From: Ficedula albicollis
Taxonomy: Eukaryota > Chordata > Aves > Passeriformes > Muscicapidae
DNA length: 64,000 nucleotides
Assembly: GCF_000247815.1 (NCBI RefSeq)
Contig: NC_021685.1
Coordinates: 18,170,757-18,234,756, forward strand
Direction: 5' to 3'
Shown: one piece after another, positions 1-13,604 of the stretch
How the letters are laid out: every line of letters begins with the position of its first letter
Numbering within the stretch: position 1 is the first letter of the stretch
Notes under the pieces: model-generated
What the model was told of the DNA's origin: nothing
The model's input: only the letters and a program-made list of their open reading frames with translations
The model's database searches: none
Translations under genes and position numbers: made by a program

Positions 1-195
1 CCCACAGGTGGGCACAGCGGTGGGGGCTCGCAGCGTTCTGCCCCACAGGTGGGCAAAGCGATGGGCACCGCAGCGTTCTGCCCCACAGGTGGGCACAGCG
101 GTGGGGGCTCGCAGCGTTCTGCCCCACAGGTGGGCAAAGCGATGGGCACCGCAGCGTTCTGCCCCACAGGTGGGCACAGCGGTGGGCAGCGCAGC
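1..195 (+). repeat. 40-bp minisatellite at window edge
   Basis: Alternating 40/41-bp units, all starting CCCCACAGGTGGGCA and ending CAGCGTTCTG. The two alternating types differ in the middle (ACAGCGGTGGGGGCT or AAGCGATGGGCACC), so the higher-order unit is 81 bp. About 4.7 units are visible, and the array probably extends left of the window. Confidence 0.9.
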
Positions 196-3100
196 CCCGG
201 GCCTGGCACAGGGCTCGCACCGCTCCAGCCCGAGCGGCTCCGCTGGCCTGAGGGAAGAACGTGCCGGTTCCCTGCTGCAGTGGAACGTGCTCCCCTCGCT
301 CTGTGCCGGGACCTGGCTGCTGCTGTCGTCTTTGACTGAAACAATAAATGAACGAAAGCAGCGCCTTTCCTGTGCAATACCTGTTAGGGTGAGCTGCCAT
401 CCCCAGCTGCTGCTCTCTGTGCCACTGGCTCTGAAGGCCAGGGACATCACCACTGTGGGAACCTCCGTTTCAGCTGGTGTGTGATGGGACCGAACCACTT
501 TTTAATGTGAGTTAGCACATGGGGAAATCTGTCACAACAAAGTTAGAAGTCACAGGGTTTTTTTATATGTGGAGCTACCAGTCCTGGAAAGACTTGTTTG
601 CCTCAGCAGTGGGAGCCCATCGCTGCCCTGGGCTGGGCTCACCATCCACACATTCCAGGCCGTGGTGGCCAGAGCATGATCTGCACGAGTCAGGTCCCTT
701 GTGTGCTGATCTCACACTTATCTGAACACTTATCTGCAAAAATAAAAGTATATAGGCTCTTGGTGCTCTTATCTCTCCACTGATCTGTAATGTGTAACCT
801 GTAGTTGTGTTAGCTTCATTCACACCCATAAAAGGAACAACTTTAGATGCTGCTGAAAATTAGACAAAGTGAAAAATAACTGACGTGGTGGGAAAATGAA
901 ACACCCTGTCAAAGATTCCCCTTCCTCACCCTTCCACTAAGCTGGCCCCTTTGCAAACAACAAATACATTTCCACAGGATACACACGCAGCTTAGTTTTG
1001 AGTGTAAAGTTTCCTGTTTGACAAATACAATTCACTTTTCCAAATCAGAGTTTAGCTGAGCGATGGTTTCACCAGGATATGATCCCCTAGCGTCCTATTA
1101 ACATTAGGGTACATTGTCCTAATGTGAGGTGTTTCGGGTGCATTGCCACAGGCTGGCTAAAGTTCAGTAATAGTTAAATTGTGTGTGAAAACAAGGCACA
1201 GGAATAAATCGGAGTGCAGCTCCCTATGAGTGGGGACGGATATTCTGTGACTCTGGGATTTACTCCCCTTAAAATCTCAGAAGGAACCAGAGAACAAACA
1301 GTGTTTATTCCATTTTCTAACATTTGGTTTGGTTATTTTCTTCTTACTGTTATAAGGTAATTACTGCTGAGGGTGGCCCTTAGGGTAGGAAGAGTGGCCT
1401 CTATGGAGAAGACACACGCCGGGGTCTGTGGAGCAGCAGAGGCAGAAATGCCACCACGTGCAGTGGCTGGTGGCCCTGGCAGAGAGGGGCAGCATTAACT
1501 CATCAGACATCTCAGCCTTAAGAACTGTGCAGATGCAGTGAGGCGTTTGTTTGGATTGGCTTGAAAGTGGGAACTAGTTTCAACATTTCAAATGAATTAT
1601 GGCATGACCCACATGTCAGACTGGACCTGGAAGGTGAATCCTACAGAAATAGTGGAAAGGGATGTTACATTTTAGCTGGTGTAATGCCAACAGGAGGACA
1701 TGGCTGCTGCTCAAACCCACCCAAAACCCTGCCCCAGGGCACCCTGCACCCCAGCACTGTTTGTTTGCTGCTCACAATCTGCAGCTCCAGAAGTGCACCC
1801 CGCTCTGCTGAAGGGAACAGTGCAACCACAGCATGTCCTCCTGTGTGCAGAGTCACTTTTAACACAATTACAGTCTTCCATTACGGAGGAAATAAATGTG
1901 GGAGGAAACAAAGGACAGACACAGAGAAGCAAAACAGGGGTAGGAAGTAGGAGATATATGCTTACTGTGTCTCGTTTGGCTCCAGAGGGCTTTAGAAGGG
2001 CTGCCATATATCATGGCATTTATTATTTCTGCCGTGGTACTAGGACAAGGAGTCCATTACAATATCGATCATTTCACTTTGCTCAGCCCTGTGCTGGGTA
2101 ATACTTGCCACAGCAGAAAGGGCTTCCAAGTGATTTACCAACAGCCCTACAGGGACAGCTAGGGGGAAATCCGAGTTTCCTTAGTGGAATTCTCTTTTTA
2201 CTGAGTTTGTCCAAAACTTAGGAAATCGTATTTTAAGCATGGTAAAAACCACAGCAGAGTTGTAGTCAAGCAATCAGAAGCTATGGAGACAGTAAAGATT
2301 TCCTGTGCAGTCTTAATTTACGCGCTGACATAATGAAATAGTCTTCAGCTGCCCTGCCCCATGGCGCAGGTAACCTCTCTGCTGGGCTTCTCCTCCCTTC
2401 ACTAGTCCACAGTCCCAGTGAACTAAGGGCCAATATCTTAACTGGCATCAAAACACCCTTCTTGATCTCAAAACAAGGTCACTTGCACACCAGAAAATCC
2501 AAATATTTCCCTTTACCCGGCAGTAAGGGCACATTGCCCTCGCAGATAGGGCAGCCAGAGGCAGGTGCTAGCTGGTGCTGGCTGTCCCCATCCCCATGAA
2601 CGGGGTGCCAGCAGGAGCAGTGTGCTGTCTGGGCACTGCGGTGGCACCAGGGACAGAGCCACCCTGCTGGGTGCCAGGTCAGCCCCCTGGACCTGTGAGA
2701 GCTGCATCTCCTGCTTTGAGAAGATTTGGCCTTGCATTTGGAATTTCCCTTCATCTCCAGGCTGGTTTGCAGCCAGCTCAGGACAGGGAGCCGTGATGGA
2801 GGACCATCCTTACCTGATTGTCTTCTTTCTTACCCACAGTCTGCTTTTTGCTGCTGACCCTGCTGTAAGTGGCACTGCAAGTTTTCTTCATCTTCCCTCT
2901 TTCTGTAGTGCCTGTTCCATCCCCAGCTTTGCCTGTAGCACATTATTCACGCAGAGCAGCATGCAGAGCTGCATCAGAAGGTCCTTCAGCACCAAAGAAT
3001 GCTGCTAAGGGGAGCAGAGTGAGGCTGGTGACCCAGCTTCTGCTTATGGCAGCACAAGCTGCTGCTGCTCCATCTCTTCTGCGGTTCTGCATAGAGCTTT

Positions 3101-6100
3101 CAGGGGATCCTTCTCCTGTTAGGGCCCAATTTCAGACATACATGTGTAAAAGGGAGGAATGATAGATGAGCCAGGATATCCTCAGGGGAGGCACTCAGGT
3201 GTCGCAGTGATGATAAGAAGTAAGGTTCCACAGATGGATTACAGGTGTCACTGTCACCTGTGATCTCAGTAAAAACTGAGATAGCCTGAAATTTCTCTCT
3301 TTTTTTCTTCTTTTTTTTTTTTCATTAAATATTCAGTTCAGAATAGCCTCTGGGTCCTGGCCATGACCCTTCCTGGCTACTGCAAAAATTACCCTGGTCC
3401 TGACTGCAACTGGGAGAAAAGCCAGGATACTTTAAAACTTTCTGTGCCCTGCAGGTCCCAAAGGTGAGGCCACATCCCAGTAGAAGGAGCAGGAGGAGCT
3501 TGGAGTTGGTGGGGCTGATGTGTCAGGGAGGGGGGTGGCACTGAAGAGCTCACAGCCGTGTGTCTGGCTGCACCTAACATCCTCTGCAGCCGTGCCACAC
3601 ACCCTTGTCCCACGAGCCACAACTCCCCTGCCGTGTCATTTGCTGCTGTGTCCTGCTGCTGTACCTGCTGCCAGCCCAGGGCACTGCTCTGTGTGTGTAA
3701 CCCCATAAGCTCAATACCAAAATGATCTCTGCATCACTGCCAGGGTGCACGAGCTCTGCTGAGCACCCATCGGCAGCCAGGCCTGGGGATGGGAGACAAC
3801 ACCTGGAACTCCACAGCAAAGAAGCCTGTTGTGGTGGTCACTTCTCACATCTGCTCCTGCTGCAGCACAAGCTCTGGAATGTTACCCTGTGCCCAGTGCT
3901 CCTGCAGGGTCCAGAAGAGCAGACAGACGGCCGTGGGGTGGGGCACAGTTCCTGATTTGCCTGTTTGTTTTACTCCATTTCTACAGCTTCACTGCCAGAG
4001 CCTGAGGGCAGCTCCATTGGGTGTTTGAGGAACATGCAGGGTGCTGGTAGCCAACCCTGGCTTGCACAGATGCTCTGGCTACAAGTCCAGGAGAGATGGT
4101 CCCTCATCTCAGCACTGAGTTCCCATTGCAAGGTCGACAGCACCATCTAGTGATCCCAAATCAGCTTCCTCCGTGGCTGCCTGCCTTCTGCCAAGCTTCC
4201 TCCGTGCCCCAGGTGTCCCAGGTGAGGTTTGCCTGTCTGCACCTTCCTACCACACCCTTCCTACTGGAGGGGTGTGTACCGGGAGGTCTTGCAGGGGGAG
4301 GCTGTTTGCTCTTGGCCACAGTCACAGACCTCAGAGCTGGGATGATGCAAACTAAATCCCAGGCCAGAAAGCGTGGCAAAGCTGTGTTCCAGACCCCATT
4401 TGGCTCAGTGAGAATCTTACCTGCCCTCTTACTAAAAATAATCCCTCTCATCCTTCCCTTGGTTCTCTGGGACGTTTGACCTCAGTCAATGTGTTGTGAA
4501 AGGACCTCATGCACGCCACTCAGAGCTGGTTTTGCCCCCAGGGTCCCACTGGCATGCACAGCTCATAACACTGATGTCAGGAGAGTCAAAAGCTTGGCCA
4601 ACACTATTTCTGATCCCTCAACTTAGAGCACAGGCAGACAGGCACTCCACACCTCAAAAAGCACAATGGGGTTTTCCTTTTCCCCATCACACCCCCTGCA
4701 ACAAACCCTGCCAAAAAAAGAAAATCTACTGGATCCACAGACAAGCCTGGCGAGGTTGGTGCGTTGCTGTCATCCCCGTTCCTGCATGCTGCATTTCACC
4801 CCCTCCACAGGAGTCTCTGGGGCTCCTGTGCTGGAGAAGAAGGCAGAAGGGTATCATGCTTGTCATGTTGACGGCAGTGTGATGTTGATGGCAGTATCAT
4901 TTCGTGCCTCTGCTCTTCCAAGCCAGGACGATGTGCAAATGTCACTGCTGCCCTCTCTCAGTGCCCTGGCTCTCCTTCAGGCCGTCTTGCAGGCTCAGAG
5001 TGCTGCAGGGGAGGAAACAGAAGGACACCAAGTTTCTTGCTAAGGAATTTTGATGCATCAAGCACCTCCTCCATCCACAAGGTCATGGCCAGGAAAACCG
5101 AACAATGTGGGATACATGTGGCAAGCTGTTGTATCTCCACCTGATGGCCAGGCCGGAACAGCTCCCTGTTCTCGGCTTGTGCTGGGGGGCACTCTTGGAA
5201 ACCAGGAATCTGAAGCCAGTGGTTATACACACCTGGATCACAGCTCTCAAATTTGCAGGGACAAACGTGGGAAAGGTCTTTCAAAACCACTCCAAAGCCA
5301 CTCAGAACATGACGTATATTTAAAGCCATACACACTAATCAATTTATTTCCTGGACTTTCCTGAGCTTATCATATGTGAGCAGCAGTATGAAACCACTCT
5401 GCAGGCTGGGTTGAATGTGTCCAGCTGGGGCGGCAGGATGGGGTTTTACCATCACAGCAGCATTCCAGGGTGGGTTACTGGCCCCTGCACAAACATCACC
5501 CACAGATCTCTTGATATGACTTGTGTATATCAATATGTATATATATGTGCTTATAGGCTTTTGGACAAAGATATTTACTGAAGAAATGAACATTTATCAC
5601 ATTTTCAAATGACAGTTTTGAAAATCTTACAGATGAAACGATGGGCTCTGGCTGGATCTCTGATCACAAATGTGAGTTTAGAGATGTAATACACAGCTCT
5701 ATGATCTGTGTGAAGCACTGCAAAGGTCAAAAATCAAATTGAATGGTAGGAATCTCTGGGAGATAAACAGCAAATATCATCAGGTCAGTGTATGAGTGTG
5801 GAGTACAATCACATCTTGGCTACTGTAGGTAGCAATAGTCATGCTGGGTAAAAAAAGACAAAATAAAGAGCTATTCAATAACAAGAAGCATGGAGAACAA
5901 GAAACAACTGCCTGATGTCTCCCCTAATACAAGAAATAGAGGACATAAAATGAAACTTGTAGGTGGCAGATTAAATATAAAGGAAAATAAAGAGGCAGAT
6001 CCTCAGCCAACACGTAGCAGAGCTGTGCAAGTCACTGCCACAGGATGCTGGGGACGTCAGAACTTCCTGAGCATCAGACGTGCTCATGGGAAAAGAAAAA

Positions 6101-7080
6101 GCAGCGGGGGAGAATAGGCAAAAGAACTGTTCTGTGGCTCAATAAATCCTGGAAGAGCTTGGAAGAGATTCTGGGGAAGAGATCACTGGAATCTGAGTCT
6201 GATCTCACACTTTTCTTCCAGGCACTGCTGGGGACCCAGGGCTGGCTGAGCCCTCAGCGTGACCAGACAGATGTGCCACAGATGTGCCACAGACAGAGGT
6301 TCCTTGCAGCTCAGGAGCCCTGGGCTCCAGCCTGGCCCCGCAGGGCTGGCTGCAAGACCCACGTCAGAGCAGAGCCCAGGTCTGAGCTGTCACACAGAGC
6401 AGAGCTCCGGGATACTCTGGCCAGCTGTTCCCCTCCAGGAGCAGCCAGCTTTGGCAATCCCACAGTGGAAGGCTGGCCAGTGGTGCCAGGGGCTGCTGAA
6501 CATGCTTGTGCTGTCACCTGCATTGGGAACCTGCTTCACAAGAAGTCTCTCTTGTACTGCTGGTGATAATTGCAGCAGGTAAAGACAGAAAGGTGACAAA
6601 ATATTCACACAGTAATCTCAATGCTCATCTCATGACTGTATCCTATAGTGGGGAAAAACTAATCCCTGGAGGAAGGTTACCCAGCAGCTTTGTTCCTGAA
6701 TAACACAACTGAAAAACACACAGACCCCATGTTTCACTCTCTGCATTTCCCAAACCAGCTGGGAGCCTGGTTGAGAATGGTGCATGTCTGTGAGATGCAG
6801 GCTTTCAAAAGCTGGAGGTGGCCCTGTGGTACGTTAGCTCTCAGAATAACGTATAACTTCCTTTCCAGAAACTATTTCCAGCTTCCTCAAGAAGAACTTT
6901 TTCAGTTTCATCTAAAATTTGGCAGTCTGAGTGCTGACAGCAACCTCAAAATAAGAGTTCCTATTTGTCTTGTACCGCATCCACGTGCTGTCAGCGCGTC
7001 ACATCCACGTGATGCCACGGTGTCACACCGACCTGCATCACCTTTTCCGTTCGGATGGTGGCATGTGGCGGAACACCTCC
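196..7080. other. Non-coding sequence, no gene recognised
   Basis: Ordinary mixed-composition DNA. An AATAAA hexamer at 343-348 follows the GC-rich left edge and could be a polyadenylation signal of something starting outside the window, but nothing else supports this. Short T/C-rich tracts lie at 3299-3322, and a TA-rich microsatellite-like stretch near 5526-5550. Reading frames up to about 170 codons show no family resemblance or splice-supported continuation. Confidence 0.6.
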
Positions 7081-7200
7081 CATGTGCCCAGGCATCCCAG
7101 TTCATGGCCGTGTGTTTCAGGCGGAGGACTCGCACCTGCACATGTGCCCAGGCATCCCAGTTCATGGCCGTGTGTTTCAGGCTGAGGACTCGCACCTGCA
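7081..7200 (+). repeat. 60-bp tandem duplication
   Basis: Two adjacent 60-bp copies (7081-7140 and 7141-7200), identical except for one base (G to T at offset 43). The copies start CATGTGCCCAGGCATCCCAG. It is a recent duplication. Confidence 0.97.
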
Positions 7201-7360
7201 GCACCTCCTGGGCCTGGGGGCCGTTCCTGGGTCCGGGGGCCGTTCCTGGGCCCGGCCCGTGGTCCGGGTCAGTCAGGGCCGAGCGCTCTGCGGGGCTGTG
7301 GCGGTGTCCGAGCGCCAGAGGGCGCTCAGGAAACGCGGATGGCGCACGGAGCGTCCGGAG

Positions 7361-7838
7361 CGGAGAGGGGAGAGGGGAGAGGGGAGAGAGAGGGGAGAAC
7401 CTGGGGAGAGGAGAGAACCTGGGGAGAGGGGAGAACCTGGGGAGAGGAGAGAACCTGGGGAGAGGGGAGAAGAGGGAACCTAGAGACAGAACCTGGGGAG
7501 AGAGGAGAGAACTGGGGAGACAACCTGGGAGAGGAGAGAACCTGGGGAGAGGAGAGAACCTGGGGAGAGGGGAGAACCTGGGGAGAGAAGAGAACCTGGG
7601 GAGAGGGGAGAACCTGGGGAGAGGGGAGAACCTGGGGAGAGAGGAGAGAACCTGGGGACAGGACCTGAGGACAGCATCTGGGGAACAGAACCTGGGAGAG
7701 AGAATCTGGGGACAGGTGACAGCACCTGGGGACAGGGGACAGCGCCTGGAGAGAGACAGCACCTGGGCACAGAACCCAGGGACAGAACCTGGACACTGAA
7801 CGTGGGGACAGAACCCAGGGACAGCCCCCAGACATTGC
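7361..7838 (+). repeat. 18-bp minisatellite, GGGGAGAGAACCT type
   Basis: The core unit is AACCTGGGGAGAGGAGAG, 18 bp with A/G variants, regular from about 7395 to 7660. It then drifts into units like GCACCTGGGGACAGG until 7838. Purine-rich on this strand. Because 18 is divisible by 3, long low-complexity frames appear on both strands, but they are not genes. Confidence 0.92.
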
Positions 7839-10235
7839 ACCTGAACTGCATCCCCACGGGAGCGTGATCCTGAGACACTGAACCCTAGAGAAAGAGAACA
7901 TTGTGCTAACAAAACATTGCTGAAGTGCTGAACTCAAGCTCAGTCCTTGCAGTGCTCGGGTTTTGGCTGGATTTACCTTGCTTTTATGCAGGTGTAACTG
8001 ATCAGCGACTATGCTGCAGACAGGCTATTTTAATCAACATTAAATTTGGCCTTTTGAGTATCTTAAGCTGTTATAGTTGACTCTTATTTTCTGCAACAAC
8101 CAAACTCCCAGGGCCATCATCTATCCTGAGAATCTATGGAAATACAGACACCTGAACCAGGAAGGGAGCACCAGGAAATTCCTTGGTAAAATCCCTGCTC
8201 TCTCATTTATTTATTCTCCTGAATAAATAAATGGCCACGATTGTAGGAATGCAGCAGCTGGACCTTGGCTGAGGCTCTCACTGCAAGACAGCAGCAACAA
8301 ATACTCACAGGAGCAGAGGAGTTCCCAAAGCCTTTGCTTCCAGCCCTGGAAACACTTCCTGGGGCACACAGTACTGCCACCCTCGGCTCTGCCAGCAGAC
8401 TTCTCCTCTCATGATGAGCACGGTGTCTCACTCACACCAGTGTTAGTGTTTAAGATGATTTTCTGCTTTCACACGGCTGAACCACGGAACAGCACACCCA
8501 GAACGGAGGAGACTGGGTGACAGACCCAGAAAGGGTTAAATCTGCAGCGAAGCATAGGGCTGCCCAGAGGGTTCAGGTGAGCCCTGGAGCAGATCCTGCA
8601 GGTTTCCTGGGGAAGGGAATCCTGGAGCTGGAGGGATCTCTCTGTGTCATTCTGAGGATCCCAGCTCAATAGCAGAGAGACGGATAATAGCATTTGAACG
8701 CTATCTGCTTCAATTCAATTGTATTGATTTATTGCCTGTCCAATGAAGCCATCAAGTGTACAAAATGGTTAATCTTATTTTTTTTTCCTTGCTGTCTGTT
8801 CAGAGGAGTGAAGTTGTAAACACTGATCCATGCAAGGAGGGTGACAGGGGAGATACATTGAACTTTTTTCAAGGCAAATGCTGATTTGTGTCTGTGCAAA
8901 GCGAATCCAATTTTAGCACAGGGCAAAGGAAGGACACAAGCCCTTCCCACTCCAGACTCCCGGTCTGCTCCACCTGAGAGGACTGACCCACATCCCTGGA
9001 TCCCCACAGTGACCTCTGGGAGGTGGCAGGAGCCCAGACATCCCCAGCCTGGCTTGAGTGACCCCAGACCCACCCGGGGGCTGTGGGGCTGCCTCCCTCT
9101 TTTAATACGCAGTGACCTGCAGGATTTACCTTCCCCAGCTCAGGGAGGCAAACAACAGTCCAGCCGTGCAGTCAGACCCAAAGCAGGCAGGACACTGCTG
9201 CTGTCTGAAACGCAGCACTGCAGAGGAGAGAGGGGCATGTCCAGCACAGCCAGCGGTCCCTGCTCCAGGCCTGACGCCTGGCAGGGAAGGAAAATGAGTT
9301 ATTTTTTAAAAAGTATTTTCTTTCAAAATGTACATTTGCAATTAAAGGCTGAGTATACTCTATATTTTATTAATGATGTGGGACAGTGAAGCATTTTAAA
9401 GCTCTTCTGTTTTGATGATTTTTTTCTGGAGGAGGGGAAGGAATTGAAATGGAAAACGTAACACTTATGATTTCAAAAATTTGGCTTATATTTTAGGTTC
9501 TGGTAACATGCAATTACAGGCACTTAGAAAGAATTCCCTTTTTTATACTATGCCCTAGAGCATAAAATTAAGAGGCCAATTCAGGCTTTGTACTGCTTTC
9601 AGAGGCAGTTTGCTGCAGCATAGATCAACATGGAGACTGACTGTCGCCTCTCTATTGAATTAGGTCTATATTTTTGACAAGTATGGCAGCAGTATCATCA
9701 CTTTAATCACCAACAATCCGTTGTGTCTCTTTATGCTAATAAATAAAACATTCTGTGTTAAATATTTCCCAGTAAGCACTTGAAGACTTGCAATCACCAC
9801 TCCTCCTATATGTTCCCAAGTAAAATAATATAATGGCAATAAAATCAAATGATGTCTAGGAGTTTTATAGACAACTAATAGCAGTTATTGCAAAGTGCAC
9901 ATCAGATACCAATTGAAGGTTACATTTCTCTTTAATATAATATAGCATGCATATTTCACTAACTGTCTCTGTATATCAAATGAATTAAGCAGTAGGATGA
10001 TATCAGTCAAAAATGGAGTTCTTTAGGAGAGGTCTTTAGGCAGCAGAGTTTTACTGGAGCTGTGTGTTAAGAGTGGGAACACTGGCTACAAAATATGGGA
10101 AAATCATCCCAGGTTACTGAGGAATTGCCAAAGAAATGACAGTTCCAGCCAGCCCTGTTCATGCACTGGGGCTTTGCTCCAGGGACACAAAGGCACCCAA
10201 GCTCCTCCTGTGTGTTCTGCAGGCTCAGCCAGGGC
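7839..10235. other. Non-coding sequence, no gene recognised
   Basis: AT-rich to mixed DNA. The only notable structure is a perfect 13-bp inverted repeat at 8204-8233. No exon-like or RNA-gene signal was recognised. Confidence 0.6.
8204..8233. repeat. Perfect 13-bp inverted repeat, 4-base loop
   Basis: The left arm CATTTATTTATTC (8204-8216) pairs perfectly with GAATAAATAAATG (8221-8233) around loop TCCT. Confidence 0.95.
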
Positions 10236-11834
<1,599 letters not shown>

Positions 11835-12817
11835 TGTACCCAGGGCACTGGCTGCACTCTCCTGGGACAGCACTTCCCTTGCTCCCACCATCCAGGGGCC
11901 CTGGGCTGCCCAGGACACCCTCCTGCCCTCGCTGCTTGGCCATCCCAGGGCTCCTCAGGCCCTGCAGCCCCTTGGCTGCCTGAGCCACCCCATGGCAGCA
12001 CTGAGAGCACTGGAAGCCCCAGCACAGCTCCAAAAGCACACCTTGTCCTCCCTCTCCTTCATTTCCCTGGCTTCATTCCCACACTTCACTCTGGAGTGTG
12101 GGAGCCTTGGAGTCACCCTAAAGAAACCCTTTCCTAAACTTCAGATCTGCCTGTTGAGAGATTTTCCCCATCCCCGTTACTAATATATCTAATGCATTCA
12201 GGGGGCCCCGCCTCAGTCGACATGAATTGTAAACCATTCCTCTAATCCCCTCAACAATACCCTTCCCCAAACCTTTTTTCTATCTTAATTAGATATTCTA
12301 TCCCTTCGGTTTAAAATAGTATTTAATTTCACTTAATGATTTCAACAAAAAATATTAGGATTCCCCAAACAGACATGTTCCCTCTGAATTCTCTCATTCT
12401 TTTTTCAAAGGGCTTCAGTTTCATCTTTTTGTTGCTTTGTCAAAACACAGATAATTGACTGTCCTGAAAGTACAATTTTAGTAATTTCTCTCAATGAGGC
12501 ATCGCTGCCTCCTCTATTAACACTGCCTAATTGGACTTTGAATCCCCAGCCAGCGACTTCACCCATGCTACAGGCCCGGATCACTGCACCAGTAAATATC
12601 AGCATCCCAGTTAAATGTAGGTTGGCTCACATTCCCCCAAAATTGGCTTTCTGCTCCTCAGAGTCCAATCTGATGTAATATTACATTAACCATTTTTTTC
12701 TGGGGGAGCAGGAGGGAGGAGGCGGAGAAGCCGCAGCGCAGATCTGCGTTTGCTCTGCTGGCAGAGCGTGCTGGCTCTGGCGGGTGGAGGGAGCTCTGCA
12801 GCCTCAGCTCAGCCGCA

Positions 12818-13083
12818 GCAGCTCCAGCTCAGGCAGCACAGCAGGCAGGGACACGGCTCTGCTGATTCCCTCAGCTCCAGAGGGGCTCCTGCCCCCAGTT
12901 CCATCCCCCAGAGACGGACCCGGGACAGCTCTGCAGCCTCCAGCCCTCATCCTGCCTTCTGTCCCTGCAGCTCCAGCTCAGGCAGCACAGCAGGCAGGGA
13001 CACGGCTCTGCTGATCCCCTCAGCTCCCGAGGGGCTCCTGCCCCCAGTTCCATCCCCCAGAGACGGACCCAGGACAGCTCTGC
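12818..13083 (+). repeat. Direct duplication, about 117 bp, offset 149 bp
   Basis: Copies at 12818-12934 and 12967-13083 differ at about three positions, with about 32 bp between them. Both contain GGCAGCACAGCAGGCAGGGA. Confidence 0.93.
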
Positions 13084-13536
13084 TGTGGGCAGCACAAGCC
13101 ATTTCTCTTCTTTCCCCTCCAAAACACAGGCTGGATGGCACGTGGCTTTCCACCGTCGGGGGCTGGCACAGGCTGGGGCTGGGAGGCTGAGTGGCCGTGG
13201 CACACTGCAGCAGCAGCAAGCCACCCCTAGGGCTCATCTGCAGCCGCTCTCATTATCTCTGAGCATCTGCCATTAAAATGCAAGATAGGCCAGCTACAAG
13301 TAGGAAACAGAAACAGAACTCCTCATTGATGCCTGTAATAGGCACCAAAGGCGTATAACTCTGCATAATTGCTAATTGTTATTACTATTGCAGTTGATGC
13401 CAGAATTACCCAGAGAAGCCTCTTGCTCCTTGTGCCCCCACGGGTTTCTGGGGAGGCTGAGTGCCCCCACGAGCAGTGTCCCTGTCCTCAGCAGAGACCC
13501 ATGGCAGGGGTGTCAAACCACCCTGGGGAGGCTGGC

Positions 13537-13604
13537 CCAGACCCAGACCCAGACCCAGACCCTGTCCCAGGCCCAGGCTCAGGCCCAGTCCCAGGCTCAG
13601 GCCT
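13537..13604 (+). repeat. Hexamer repeat CCCAGA then CCAGGC type
   Basis: Four to five CCCAGA copies are followed by imperfect CCCAGGCTCAGG units. Short and interrupted. Confidence 0.8.

Noticed and set aside
343..348. AATAAA as the 3' end of a gene entering from the left
   Set aside because: No coding similarity precedes it; what precedes it is a 40-bp minisatellite. AATAAA occurs often by chance.
12673..12686. 14-bp perfect palindrome ATGTAATATTACAT
   Set aside because: A few palindromes of this length are expected by chance in 64 kb, and nothing around it suggests function.
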